This document shows, piece by piece, positions 10,891 through 29,305 of a stretch of 64,000 bases of DNA. A model generated the notes under the pieces. It was given only the letters and a program-made list of their open reading frames with translations, searched no databases and was not told where the DNA came from. This DNA comes from Amoebidium appalachense. Taxonomy: Eukaryota > Ichthyosporea. The position numbers and the translations under genes are program-made. Every line of letters starts with the position of its first letter. The first letter of the stretch is position 1. The DNA lies in the NCBI GenBank assembly GCA_963693365.1, contig CAVNZM010000012.1, positions 6,572,001 to 6,636,000 on the forward strand, written 5' to 3'.

Positions 10891-11141
10891 AAAAAAAGCA
10901 TATACTAAACTTTTTTAAGCCCCACACCCACATCGATGAGGGGGGATCCCGGATCGCTCCGCTAGTGCCCAGATGTATTCTCGTTTCGTTTCACTTTCTT
11001 TGACCAGTAGGAAAAGAAACGGAGAGTGTGGGATCTCCCCTCGTGTTTCCAGCCTTTGTTCGTTCTTGCTACTTACTTTTTCGTCTGTTTTGGTTAAGGT
11101 GCGGTGTGGTGCTGTGTGCAAGCGCACGGTCGAAAGCAAAC

Positions 11142-16671
<5,530 letters not shown>

Positions 16672-17322
16672 AGAGCGGAGGGGTCAAAATTTAGGAACTG
16701 TTGATTGAGCGGCCGCGGGGGGGACTTGGTGCACAATTTTTGGGTTCTGGTTGTGTTTTTTGTTTCGTTTGACGAAAGTTTTAGTTTTTTGTTGTAGTTT
16801 CGTTGGATGGGTGGTTGGGGGCCCGGGGGGGGGGGGGGGGGGGGGGGGATTGGGGCGGGAGGGGGCGAGAGAGCGGTGGGTGGGGTGGGTGGGGGAGGGG
16901 GGAGGGGGGGGGGGGGGGGGGGAGCAGGAATCATCTTGTTGGGGGCAGGGCTGCTCTTGTTGGGATGAAGGAAAATATACTAAGCACTGTCAATTTTATT
17001 TTCCCTCCGCCATTTCATTAGGGAATGAGTGCCTAAAGCTCTTTATTTTCTATGGGGTCTCAGAGTTAGTTAGAGCACTTCTAGTTGTAATATTCCCGGA
17101 TTGGCCGTTTCGAGGAAACGTTTAACCGGAAGATGAAAAGAAATTCCCGGGCAGTTGCCCATCAACGGTTAGAAAAACTGGCCAACGACCCCATTCTTTA
17201 TTTTTCATTTTGTTTTTGTTGTTTGCTGTTCAATCTCAGGATTTGATTGTTGACAAGAAAAAATGTGTCCCAAGTTGCTTCTGAGTCCCAGCATTGGTCA
17301 TGATCAAATCAACGACGGTTGC

Positions 17323-17407
<85 letters not shown>

Positions 17408-17461
17408 ACACACGCACACTCGCTCACCCACGGCTCACTCACTCACTAACTCGCACTATGT

Positions 17462-17540
<79 letters not shown>
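17323..17540. repeat. Two (CA)n microsatellites
   Basis: CA tracts at 17323-17421 and 17461-17540 separated by a 40-base unique island. Confidence 0.95.
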
Positions 17541-17544
<4 letters not shown>

Positions 17545-17902
17545 TGTACACACACAATTTTGACCTTCAAACCCTATCCCCAATGGCATCAAACATGCAG
17601 ATTTGATGCACTATAATATGAGGAGGTGTCCTGCAGCCGTTGGGGGGGGGGGAGGGGGGAGGGGAGGGGGAGGGGGGACGTTTCTGTCATGATCTCGCCC
17701 ACAAACTCTTACGCAAAGAATCGGTATCTCTGGGGCCCTTTCTGCTTAGGATTCGAAGGGTGAGGGAAATGTGTCTGTAGAGCTAGGACGGGAGGCAAAG
17801 GGGGGGAGGGAAGAGGAGGTGTGTACATGGGTGTGTGCGTCTGTGTGTATGTGTGTGTGTGTGCCACGGGGGGGGAGGGGGGGGGGGGGGAGATCTAGAT
17901 CG

Positions 17903-17933
<31 letters not shown>

Positions 17934-18005
17934 GGGGGGGAGGAGAGAGAGAGAAAGAGAGAGAGTTTGTGTTGTGTGTATGTGTGTTTGACTGTTTGTG
18001 TGTGT

Positions 18006-18009
<4 letters not shown>

Positions 18010-18087
<78 letters not shown>
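18010..18087. repeat. (GT)n microsatellite
   Basis: GT tract preceded by interrupted GA/G blocks (17880-17965). Confidence 0.95.
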
Positions 18088-18089
<2 letters not shown>

Positions 18090-18766
18090 GTAGAGCGTAC
18101 AAAAAGTGGATCCCGCGGCGTTGATCACACATGTGCAGGCAATCTGATTCATAATGCTGAACGAAATACTGTTAGTGCAACCACTGACAGAGTGGGCCTG
18201 GGGTTTTAATTCATATAGTATTTGTTCGAGGCTTCAACTGAGTGAAAACGAAACCATGCAGCTGATCATGAGATAATATTGGGCATATTATGTGCATGCT
18301 TGTACACCCATATGCATGTACACTTCTTATGATTAGGGGTCACATGTACATGTAAAAAAGTAAATATTGAAATATATGCATATATATGTAAATATATGCA
18401 ACTTGAAATATATGCGAATATAGTCAACTTGCGGGAGACCCCTCTCCTTCTCTACTGTAATAAAACACATTCAGTCATGATCAGGTCTCGCGGCCGATGC
18501 GCACAGAGTTGTGGCACGCCGATAAGAGGCGTTTAGCCTTGTAGGTCACCAGGCAGTATCAATAAATAGATAAGTTACGCCCTCGACCTACTATCGACCT
18601 ATAGATATGTCGACGTCAATCGGCAAGATTCTACTGGTGGCGCCCACCGTATACAGTTTTTGCGTCCGCGCCCAAGATTCCACCCTTTTGGGGGGGTGGG
18701 GACGGAATCTTATTTTCAATTAGAAGGTCAAGTTTTGGCCGTCCTCATAATCTTAGCCCGGGAGAA

Positions 18767-18806
<40 letters not shown>

Positions 18807-18972
18807 CATGGCGCTGCACATGCAAGTTGGTGTGTGTTAACACGCGGTGGGGCACTGGTTCAAGCGGTGGCTATCATACCGTGCCGCTGTATGGTGTAAT
18901 GTGTGTGAGTTATACAGTGCACGTGTGTGTGTTACCCTTTTTGAGAGAGAGAGTGTGTGTGTGTGTGTGTTT

Positions 18973-19008
<36 letters not shown>

Positions 19009-19020
19009 GGGGGGGCAAAA

Positions 19021-19175
19021 AAAAAAAAAAAAAAAAAAGCCAGCTGAGCCGGACTCGAACCCGAGTGCAAGTGGAAACGGCGCAATAACTATAAATACTG
19101 CGTAAAACGCTGAATCTGCGGTTTTGGGGGACTCTTTGCCGTGAAATGAGGCTAAAGACCGCGGCCCCCCACATA
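19021..19175 (-). repeat. tRNA-related sequence with B box and T-run terminator
   Basis: On the - strand GGGTTCGAGTCC (19062-19051) matches the Pol III B box, and about 12 bases after it a long T-run begins, as in a Pol III terminator. The T stem has one mismatch and no matching 5' acceptor half is found, so this is a tRNA pseudogene or SINE piece at best. Confidence 0.3.
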
Positions 19176-19184
19176 AAATTTAAG

Positions 19185-19512
19185 TTGTAATTTTTGTTTC
19201 CATCGCCGCTGGTGCCACTTTTGTGCTGAACTTTTTAATCGCAAGCATGTTGATAGGTGTGAGTTTTTATGTCGCGTTTTACCTCTTTCCCTACGGCTGT
19301 CTGCTACATGTGACCACTTTAGACTTTTTGTTGAATTCTGTTGGTCGTCACATTGAGTATTTATATGATTTTCACACAGTGTTCAGGTATCTCAGTATGC
19401 ACTTGTTACTGGATAACTCGTGAAGTTTTATTGTCTTCTCAGTATGCCGTGCATACTTGCATATCTTTCCGTCGAATAAATCCAGTCAAAAGAAGAAAAA
19501 AAAAAATAAGAT
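19185..19512 (+). pseudogene. 5'-truncated LINE 3' end
   Basis: Aligns to the decayed LINE at 10550-10880. It encodes CHFCAELFNRKHVDRC (same CxxC-x7-H-x3-C knuckle) and, after a frame change, SVGRHIEYLYDFHTVFRYLS followed by MHLLLDNS and a stop, matching SIDYLLNH...YLSRYLLRIRE. The 3' UTR has the 7-bp stem-loop at 19441-19457, AATAAA at 19475-19480 and an A-rich tail to about 19510. At about 330 bp it is a typical severe 5' truncation. Confidence 0.6.
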
Positions 19513-19897
19513 TGTCCTGAAAATATGTAGGCCCGTCGGCGCAATCTTCAAATTTTGGCAATGTCGGCATCGACGGAATCTTGTTGGCGGACAATCTTGC
19601 ACGCGGACGCACACTATATGTCACAGTGCGTGGGGGGGGTGGGGGGAGGGGGTGGGGGGGAGGGAAGTGGAAGGCGGGGGTGGATGCATGTCAGCCTAGG
19701 TGAATTCAATTGTTTAACTCCAGTGTGCAGGACTGGTCTGAAGGCTTAAGAAAACAACGAGGAAATGGGGTCCAGTGGAGGTGGTGGTGGTGTTCTGTGT
19801 GTGTGTGTACACGTGCACGTATGTGTGTGGTTTTTCTAAGGGGTGAGTGGTGGTGGTGGTGGTGGTGGTGGTCACCGTGGTGGTGGTGTGTGTGTCT

Positions 19898-19971
<74 letters not shown>

Positions 19972-22009
19972 TAGAAAGAAAAACTGCTCGTGGGTCACTG
20001 TTTTTCGTCACTGTATTTGTAACGGGCCGCTCATATTTATATAACTACTTTAATTTAAGTACACGTGTTCATTATCATATACGATGGCCAAATATAGAAA
20101 TTTTGGCGTCGAAGTTCTTGGAGCTAAAAAAACGTTTAAAAGGGGGAAATAATAGCTTGGCCCCAAATTTACCTTGCCGTTTTTAGCGAATGTATTTTTT
20201 ATTCATGAGTTCTAGTGATTCATTGAGTGCACGTGCCTGCCTCAGGCTGATCATGACAACTGCAACACACCATTCCTACATGGATATCAACCAAAAGAAA
20301 ATAGTATATACTGTGGTGGTCTCCTAAACCTTGTGCGGCATGCGCATACATGATATTACAGTGACGCATGTGCATATTATTGTTCTGTACACCGGAGTGT
20401 GCCGGTGCACGTGGCTGTTTTGTGCACATGTTACAATAGCAGCACGATCTCCCTAAACTCCATGTTTACACATCCCTCACCCTGGCTCTGCCTTGTCGGT
20501 GCTCCAAAACACACATACAAATCCCCCTAGACTCAGTGCCTGCACATGGTCGCATTCACGTGCAGGTCACGTGACACATGCGATGCCATACTGCCGTCTA
20601 CAGCAACAACCACGGCAGCATGTATACCGGCCCAGCACGAAATATACTTATCGGCAGCCCACTGAACTCGCCCATTTTCTCTTTTTCATGTATGTCCCTC
20701 CTTTTTTGTAAAATCACCCTTTTTGGCCTCCCGGTAGTGGATTTTGCAGGATTTGACTTCTTTGAGGTCCAAAAACCTCAAATTTTCCCCGGCGGGGCCG
20801 GGGAGGGAGAATTCAAAAATTGCCCGCTCCTGATATGGTACCCGGGCCTGCGTGGGCCACATCACGGCTTCAGAGGGCCGCGGCCGTGGTCACATTCTCG
20901 CTACCACAGAATTGCCTGTGCTCGAAGTACTTGTTGTGCGTGCCGCATCCATTGTAGGCAAACACACGCATACCCAAGAATCGACCATGGGATTGCATGC
21001 CTGAGGGGCCACGCTGACTCATGCAGCGTGTTATATAAATGACTGTTGCGATTTTCTCCCTAGAGCCCAGAGGAGTTTTCTCAACCGTTGCTACATAGCG
21101 CTTGGAAGGTGTATCGCAGGTGCATGCATCGCCGGCGGATTCCGAATCTGTGGAATTTCCGGGAAAGTGGCTCAGCCAATAGATGTCGAGTAGATCTGGC
21201 GCCTTTTTCCCGCTCTTTCGGTTCATCCAATCAAATGAGGCTTGGAATCTGAAACAGATCTAACAATCCCCACCGAGCCAGCACAGCATTATATGAAGTG
21301 TGTATAGTGTGTGCATATATAATACTTTATCTCAATGTCGCAGCACACATCCGGCACTGCAGGTCTTCTCGAGAAGATAGGCAAGGACCACCTGCACATG
21401 TACATACAACAATGTGCCACTAGTACATGTGTACACATGTACACCGTGATATGTACACTTGATCATGATCATGAAATCTGCAGCTGGCCATGGGGGATTT
21501 TATTAAAGTACTCAGTGCACTTTACGATCATCGGCTTTCCAGAGCACTGGAATATAGCTCGCCATGCCTGTGTGTACCATGGAGAAGGCAGGAGAAGATG
21601 TTTTGCATTGGAATTTCAAACCCAAGCGCATATTCGCAGCACACACCAGTGCCTATTTCCGATGTATCGATAAACCGTAATTCAACATGAATTTGAACAT
21701 ATGCACATGTTGTAAATTCCTGCCTCGTATACGTACATGTACAGACCATGTGCGTGGACCAGCAACGACACCAACACAGCTTTTTAACATTATACTTGAT
21801 ACTATACATAAGGCCGCTGGTCAGAATATAAAGCGTCCACGGCGATCATCGTGTGTGGGAGACTTACGTAAATTGCATGGGTATACGTGTGTCTGCTTGT
21901 CCTGCTCCCCAGCCATTCGTCCATCTCCAGCCAATGGATAACCTGTTTCCATGCAGCCTAGAACCTACCAACTACCAGCAGCCCAGTCCACTAGGCGAAT
22001 GAGAAAGCA
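19513..22009. other. Intergenic, upstream of chitinase
   Basis: No supported gene. Contains G-rich and GGT-repeat DNA at 19630-19970, a poly-G run to 19970, then ordinary sequence 19980-22000 with CCAAT-like motifs (about 21175 and 21226). Small frames here show no homology I recognise. Confidence 0.55.
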
Positions 22010-22016
22010 TATAAAA
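22010..22016 (+). promoter_or_regulatory. TATA box of the chitinase gene
   Basis: TATAAAA, 218 bases before the chosen ATG. A start of transcription near 22040 would leave a 5' UTR of about 190 bases; it would also lie almost on the alternative in-frame ATG at 22045. Confidence 0.55.
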
Positions 22017-22227
22017 GGCCACTGCAGCTATTAATATTTGTACCATGCTTCGAACACCAGCAACGCCAAAGGCAAACTGTTTGCAAACACGAAAGAGTAT
22101 ACACTGCGCACCCGGAAACCATCCGCTGCACCTCAAGATCAAGACTCCTAATTCTAATCTAATATTCTCCGCGGTTGTGTTCTCTTTTTCCTCGCTCCCA
22201 AAGTTTTTCGTCTTCCCATTGAACAGA

Positions 22228-22633
22228 ATGGCCACCACCATCAAGCTCGCAGCGATATCCGCTCTCGCCATCGCCAGCACCACCGCCGCGCCCATGGAAC
22301 GGCGTCAGGCAGGGTGTGCATACGCAGGAAACTTCTGCGGCTCCAGCTCCACAGCCCTCACTCCTTGCTGCCAAACGGGCTACTCATGCCAGTCTTGGTA
22401 CGGAAACAATGCCTATTTCGTCTGCCAGCCGACCCCTTCTAGCACTGTGCCTCGCACCACCACCGCAGCTCCCACAACAACGGTTACCCGTCTTCCAACG
22501 ACCTCTGCGGCAGTGACAACAACAACTAGGGCACCCACCACCAGCACCACCACCAAACCACCGGTGACTACAACTGCCACTGTAAGTGATCTTCTTTTTT
22601 TTAGTGTGTGCAGTGTTTGATAGCCCCCCTTCC

Positions 22634-22664
<31 letters not shown>

Positions 22665-24475
22665 AAAAAAAAAAAAAAAACCAATATTCATTATATAACA
22701 TATGCATAGAATAAATTAAAATCATGAATAAAAGAAATTAAAAATAAAAAATAAAGTCTCTGAAGCAGTTGATCGTCACAATAGTGGGGAAGCACACAAA
22801 CAGGCACACAGGCGCATTGAGAATCACATAATAACGAGTTGTGTTCACAGTGTTAATTATATGCACGTGCAGGTGGGTACGTGGGTGGTTGTAAGCGGTG
22901 TGTGTGTGTGTGTGCGCGCACGCAAGTGCATGTGTACATGTGTAGTGAAAAAAATCCTTTTTTGCTAATGTACTGACATGAAACCCACAACATTTCCAGA
23001 CTACCGGTTCCTCGACCCCCACCAGCACCGGCTGGCCTTGTGAATCCGACCCACCCAAGAACCAAACCCTTTTCGACCGCATTATGGACCAATACCGCAC
23101 CATCCCCGGGACTGCAGAAAACCCCCCCAAAATCGACCTTACAAACCCGGCCAACAACCCAGCAAACGTTCAGCGTGTCATGCGTATTCTCTCACCCGCC
23201 AAGTATGATTATATTTTCCCCATTCGTAACCCCATATACACGTACGAAGGTCTTCTGCAAGCGATTGCTAAGTGGCCGGCCTTCTGCGACGATGCGCGTG
23301 ACCCAACCAAGAAGGATGAGACGTGCACCATGGAGCTGATCTCTGCCATCGCTCATTTTGTCCAGGTGTGTTTTTGTTCGTTTCATATCACTCTTTTGTC
23401 ATTTGTGAATTTTTATTTTCACGGTGTCAATACCAACTTTGTGTAGCACCTTGCCGAAAAATTGCTGTGCTTGCATATTTTCAAGAGCAAAACACACAGA
23501 CCTACACTTTCTATACGATGACAGTGGCATACACACATAGAACAAACCAAAACACATACACAAAATACACAAAAAAACACGTACCTACACACACCATTGC
23601 TTTGTAGTCACACACGGCACACACAACCCACCCAACTATTGCTACTTCTGCTTTCACAAATTGCCACATTACCATATCCAATCTCACAGGCTTTTCGTTC
23701 TGAAACTTTCCGTGGCATCCCACTTTTACCCCCACAGGAGACAGGAAAGAATGATGACTACTACGCTAAGGATACAGGCATTGCACGCTGGCGCCAAGGC
23801 CTCTACGAAGTCCGCGAAGCCGGCGGCAGCCCGGCTGCGGCGTACCGCGACAACTGCGACTCCGCCGTATGGGGCAAATGGCTCAACTGCCCCGCAAACA
23901 CAACATACTACGGCCGCGGTGTTATGCAGCTCTCTTACCCGTTCAACTATGCTCCTTTCTCTGAAGCCGTTTACAATGACACCCATTATCTCATCAACAA
24001 ACCTGACCTTATCGCCACCTCCCCGTTCCTGGCGTTCGCATCCGGGATCTGGTTCAGCATGACCCCCCAGTCACCAAAACCGTCCATGCACGATGTGCTT
24101 AGCGGGTGGTACGTTCCGGGAGACGTCGAAAAGGCGTTGAATATCACCCCTGGTTTCGGCGCCACCATTCAAATTATCAACAGCGAGTGTGGGCTCGGGA
24201 CGGAGAAAAACGCCGCGCAGAACCGCATCAACACGTTTGTGGCCGTTGCTGCCTACCTCAACTTCACCAGTTATAACCCTGACTGGCTGACGTGCGCCAA
24301 TATGCAAAAGTTCCCCGCTGATGGTATTGCCGCTATCCCGATGTACTACTCCGCCGGGGCGTGGAATACGTGCAAGTGCGCCGCTGTCACGTACCAGACA
24401 CCGTTTTGGATGCTGAGCAAGCAGCAGGGTTACAAGGCGTGTGTGTGCGATCTGTACCCTGAAAAGTGTGTGTAA
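22228..24475 (+). CDS. Secreted GH19 chitinase (3 exons)
   Basis: An endo-acting chitinase of glycoside hydrolase family 19, predicted secreted. Exons: 22228-22581, 23000-23365, 23738-24475; phase-0 GT-AG introns; 485 aa. The order is: signal peptide (KLAAISALAIASTTAAP); six-Cys module, residues about 30-67, spacing C-x6-C-x9-CC-x5-C-x11-C; Thr/Pro/Ser linker to about 135; catalytic domain. The general acid is Glu241 in VQETG, the first codon of exon 3, where relatives read HET. The second acid is likely Glu264 (LYEVRE). YYGRGVMQLSYPFNY and FSMTPQSPKPSMHDV are family signatures. An ATG at 22045 is in frame but would bury the signal peptide behind 61 residues. An alternative acceptor at 23687-23689 would add 16 in-frame codons right before the catalytic Glu. 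Confidence 0.93.
22633..22680. repeat. C-run/A-run junction in chitinase intron 1
   Basis: About 22 C followed by about 26 A in intron 1 (22582-22999). Confidence 0.9.
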
Positions 24476-25022
24476 ACTTATTAAAAAAGGGATCCTAGGT
24501 GCTATTCTTAGAAATCAAGCAACTTAGTAGGACACCGGGCAGTCAGCTGAGTCACAGCACTGCATGTAATCTGCGGTAACAACTAAGGATTGTATCAAAA
24601 CCTAGAGGCTAATCAGAAAAAAGCCTTAAATTTAGAATCTCTCTACCATTATACAGAGATTGACTAAAGCTGCTTATGTAAATACGGGGGTATTTCTTGA
24701 TTTAGTTTTTGACACTGGTGAAATTGTTATCGTCTATTCAGTTCAATCGTTACTTAGCCTAGCATCGTATTAGTGGGCTGCACGTCTACCCGCATGTCAT
24801 ATGAAATTGATATATTGAACCCTAAAAGAAATTTATCTATGGGTGTTTCGTGAAATGGATGCACTAAAGGAGCCCAGGTCTCAGCTGAATTCTTCCCCCC
24901 CCCTCCCCCCCCCCCCCCCCCCCTCCCCTCCCCTCCCGGAGCTTCCCATGGCCAACGCTCCCCCACACACACACGCACCCCGCAATGTGTACATATACAC
25001 ATTCTTTTTTTTTTTAACAAGA

Positions 25023-25057
<35 letters not shown>

Positions 25058-25068
25058 CACGCACGCAC

Positions 25069-25118
<50 letters not shown>

Positions 25119-25136
25119 ACGCACACACACATACAC
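25023..25136. repeat. (CA)n microsatellite
   Basis: CA tract with CGCACG interruptions. Confidence 0.9.
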
Positions 25137-25774
25137 ATTTTTGGGGGGCAGGACGGGGCCGGGCCGGGGGGGAAGGGGGAGGGGGGAGGGGGGGGGAGGG
25201 GGGGAGGGGTGAGGGGAGGGGGGGGGGGGGGGGGGGGCAGGCAGCCATCCAACGTAAGGGACATCACGGTGTGGGACGTGGTCGAATCTTGTTTTTTGAT
25301 TTTTTTTTTTTCTTTTTTTTTTTTAGCTCCCCGGAGCAAAGTGTTCTGGAATGTGCCGCTGAAGAATTTCATCTCTATAGGAAAAGTTATTTCCTATAGA
25401 AGAAAACACTTCCAGTGAGAAAAGCACGGCGCGGCATGGTTTGAGAAGAAAAATCAAGATAGCCATCATAGTTTCGTGGCTACATTTCAATGATTAGGTA
25501 CGCCAAGAGAACAAAATCCACGACCATGAGACTATCGTATTTAGGATTACCGCGAATTTCATTACTGAAAAAGGAGAAAAAAAGAATTAGGTCATAAAAG
25601 TCATTCGTGTACTTAAGTAAAAAAAAAAATAAATAGAAAAAAACGAAGGGTTTTGAGGAAGATGAACGTAAAATGGAGCTACTCTGATTATAGACCGAGA
25701 TACGGTAATTGAGTGGGTGATGGGGAAAAGCAAAATGAACGAAAAGCAACGAGTAAACTTAGCGTCGCGGGGAG

Positions 25775-25775
<1 letters not shown>

Positions 25776-25816
<41 letters not shown>

Positions 25817-25857
25817 CCCCCCCCCCCCCCCCCCTCCGGCCCCCCCCCCCCCCCCCA

Positions 25858-25896
<39 letters not shown>

Positions 25897-25962
25897 CCCT
25901 TAACCACCACCACCACCACCACCACCACCACCACCACAAAAGAAAAAAAAAAAAAAAAAAAA

Positions 25963-25993
<31 letters not shown>
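25776..25993. repeat. Poly-C / (ACC)n / poly-A / poly-G composite
   Basis: Four simple-repeat classes abut: about 115 bases of C with few interruptions, ACC triplets, about 19 A, about 33 G. The A-run to G-run junction is the opposite of the polarity most common here. Confidence 0.9.
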
Positions 25994-25994
<1 letters not shown>

Positions 25995-27010
25995 AAAGGA
26001 TAAAGAAAAAAAGAAAAAGAAAAAACAAAAAGAAAAAGAAAAACAGAAAAGAAAGAAAAGGCACGGAGAAGTTCTCGTTCTAAACGTTTATCAAGATTTA
26101 ATCTGATAGAGAGAAACCCCGTGACGAGAGGGAAGGCCACCTTTTATAGCGGCCCACGGTGGGGTAGGAATAATGTCTTCAAGAGACAAAGAGAAAAACT
26201 TTGACCTGCTTTGCAGGCTTGGGAGAGAATACGGGTAGAATGTTTGGGTCCTGGTGTCACATGCTTACCATTGGCCATAGCCAAACACATATATATATCG
26301 TGAAGACAACCAACCCAAAAAAAAAGAGAAGAAAGGAGAGAAAAGAGTTGAAGTCATCAAAAAAGAGAGGAAAAGGAAGAAAAGGATGGAGGGAATCAAA
26401 CAAAGAGAAGAAGAGTGAGAAATGAATCGAAGGAGTCGAAAGAAAGAGGAGAAAAGAGATTCGGAAAGAACTAAAGAGGGAAAGAGAGAAAAGACTCAAA
26501 AGGGATCAAAAAGGGAGAAAAGAGGAAAAGCAAGAAAATTAATATTGTACGTGTATAAACAAGTACTCTTAGTTGTCGGTACATTCCTGTCTTGACGGGG
26601 GCGCTAGAAATGGGACTAGTGAGTATGCGTAGTCATTTGTGCCGCAGGTTGGAGACCAGAGCACACGGCAACACGAACACCACGTTGTAATCTTGATGTG
26701 CTTGATGTGTGTGGACTCGAGGTGGTGGGTCTGTGTGTGTGTGATTACCGGGGGGAGGAAGGAGGGGGGGGGGGGGGGGGGGGGGGGAGGGAGGGGGGGG
26801 GGGGGGGGGGGGGGGAGGAGAAAGGGAGGAGGGTTGGGGGGAAGCCATATGTAATAAGAGGAGGATTTTAAAGATCTAGAAGGTGTTAAAAGCAACAAAA
26901 ACCAAAACACAGGGCAGTGCAGCCAAAGCTATTGTGTCTGGAGAAAGCATTTTGGAAAAGTGTGCTTTGTAAATTCGTTTCTTTTCTTCGGAATCCTTCT
27001 TTCTTTCGTC

Positions 27011-27015
27011 CTTTT

Positions 27016-27081
<66 letters not shown>
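27011..27081. repeat. T-run followed directly by a 55-base G-run
   Basis: Same polarity class as 1336-1387 and 42461-42528. Confidence 0.9.
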
Positions 27082-27082
<1 letters not shown>

Positions 27083-29216
27083 GGGGAGCAGGGGTGGGTG
27101 GGTGTGTGTGTGTGTGTGTGGGGGGGGGGGAGGGGGGGGGGGGGGGGGGGGGAGTTGTGGGATTGTGTACATATTCCTGTCGTATGTACGATTGTACGTA
27201 TGTACTGGCTTGTGCGGCTATGCAGACTCCGCAAAAACAATATTAAAAAAAACAGAATCTTTTAGAATCTTGGATTTCGAAACGGAAAACAGCACATTCA
27301 CCAAATTACTCTTAGACTACATGAACCCAAACATAATAACTTCTTGTAAGAAAGTTTTTTTGTGAGTGGGGGGAGAGAACACCTACCCACTGGCTGTACA
27401 ATCCGCTTTCCGAAAACTTCTGCACGAAATTATTGCTTACCGCAGTTGAAACCTCGAATTGTGTGTGACACTCCTACCCCAACCTTCCCGTCGATATTCG
27501 TAATCTTACCGGACATTTGGAAAAACGGCAAAAATATTCACGTCTGTCCCCGTTACGATATGGGTCAACCGAAATTTCGAATTGTCAGCCGAAACTGAAA
27601 TTTCGACATTTGTGTCTGTTCCCAACGATATGGTTGGCTTTTGGATGAATGCTCTCCCACGAATACCTACGCAGAGAGGGGAGAGGGGGAGAGGGCAGGG
27701 GAAGGAGGGGGGGGAGGAAGAGGGGGGGGGGGGGGGGAGGGAAGGGGGAGCAGGGGGAAGTGTGTGGGAGGGCGGGTGGAGGGGGGGGGGGTAGGGGAAG
27801 AAGGGATGGGGGGTTGATTAAACTTGTTACGCCAACCCCCCTCCTTCCTGCAGAGGAGTATGTGTTTCTCTTGCTCTCTAAGACTTGCTATGTATCTCGC
27901 TCTCTCTCCCTCTCTCTCCCTCTCTCCCCCTTTCTCTTCTCCCTCTATTCCGCTCCCCCCCCCCCCCCCCCCTTCTCTCTCTTCTTACGCAATTGTGGGT
28001 TATATTTGTGCATTTCAGCTTCATTAGCATGGCTGCCATCTTCTGACACTCTTCTTCTTTTCGTTTTTTCGTTTCCCCCCCACCTCTTATTTGTTTTCTT
28101 TTCTTTGCCTTTCTCTTCTTTTCTTTTCTTTACTTTTTTCTTCGCTTCTTTACTTTACTTTTCTGTTCTTCTCTTTTATCCGTCCGTAAAATCCGTGGAC
28201 TGCTGTGACCATCCGTCCGTAAAAATGAGCTATCGTAGCATGCTAGAAGAGCGCGCGTGTGGAAGCGTGTTTACCTGGTTACCCCCCGAGGGAGACCTTC
28301 CTTCTCTGCTGCCATGCGACATCGAAATGTGATGGAAATATGAATTTGAACACAGATGAAAGTCGGATGGGGGACGGATGGTCACAGCTTTCTTTGACAA
28401 GAAATATGTTTTGGACAAGTAAAAGACTGAGGACGCCAGGTCCCGGAAGCCCCATTGGGTTTACACACTTTTTATTGCGTGGACACTGCCGGAGGCCCAG
28501 CCACATTCGACGGCCTACTGCGTAATTTCCAGCGCAGCCAATCAAATGCAGCCAGTGACATATGTACATGCTAGGCAACAATGAGCGCCATCGTAGTATA
28601 TGACACCCCTATTACATATTATGGGTAAGCAGAGGCTAGCATCGGTAGCTCCGAAAGAAAGTTAAGGCACCGGATCACAATATCATACTGTGCAGCATTA
28701 ATAAGGTAGGCTAGGATAGTCATCTTAAAACGGATATATTGAGGAAGAGAGGAAGGTTCTAATACGTTAGCTAACAGGTTGACTTATTGATAGATATGCA
28801 GCCGCGAGTAAACCACCCCCCACACATATTACACATACGAGCAGGAGACACCAGAAACCGATTACACCGCCAATCCATAATCATCTTTGCGTTTTTACAC
28901 CACACCACATTTCGAATAAACGAATATATGTATGAACGAGAATCTCTAACCGTATCCGCCATATAGGCTACTAGTAGTTGGTGTTTTTGCGGTCCTAACA
29001 CCGGAAGGGACTCAACACGTAGAGTTGAAAAAGATATCTATCAGCCATAGACTTGAAACTATTCATATTCACACTATGATCTAGCCGTACCTCCGGTGGG
29101 GTCGCCAGCCATTCCACATAACGCTCGGCAATGGGCAGAGACGATGGGGAAGGGAAGAGGTAGAGGGGCGAGTCTGGCGGGGATGTGTGTAGCCGGAAGA
29201 GCGGGTGGTCCGGGGC

Positions 29217-29256
29217 CACGGCCATCTAGAGACACTGGTGTTTCTAGATGGCCGTG
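29217..29256. repeat. 14-bp inverted repeat (hairpin) in LINE 3' region
   Basis: CACGGCCATCTAGA (29217-29230), 12-base loop, TCTAGATGGCCGTG (29243-29256). It is absent from the sister copy at 3016-3805, where a GGACGGGAAGACGAGGT direct repeat sits instead. Confidence 0.85.
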
Positions 29257-29305
29257 TCCGGGGCACAAGTGGACAGGCGGGTGATGTGCTCGTGAAATTT
29301 AAGGG

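Larger units (their letters stand above)
16672..19184. other. Intergenic, microsatellite-rich
   Basis: No gene is seen. Contents: poly-G blocks (about 16826-16922), (CA)n at 17323-17421 and 17461-17540, (GA)n and (GT)n at 17900-18087, then a plain stretch 18090-18760, poly-G at about 18768-18803 and 18973-19015, and an A-run. No clear AATAAA was found close behind the deaminase stop. Confidence 0.6.
24476..28455. other. Intergenic, homopolymer and microsatellite DNA
   Basis: No gene is recognised. Contents: (CA)n 25023-25136; G-rich block 25143-25236; poly-C array 25776-25894 followed by ACC repeats, an A-run and a G-run (25928-25993); GA-rich plain sequence 26280-26540; G blocks 26764-26815; a T-run/G-run junction 27011-27081; G blocks 27120-27155 and 27660-27800; TC-rich DNA 27900-28180. 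Confidence 0.6.

Noticed and set aside
22045-22227. Upstream in-frame ATG as the chitinase start
   Set aside because: It would place 61 residues before a clear signal peptide and lies almost at the expected transcription start; kept only as an alternative.
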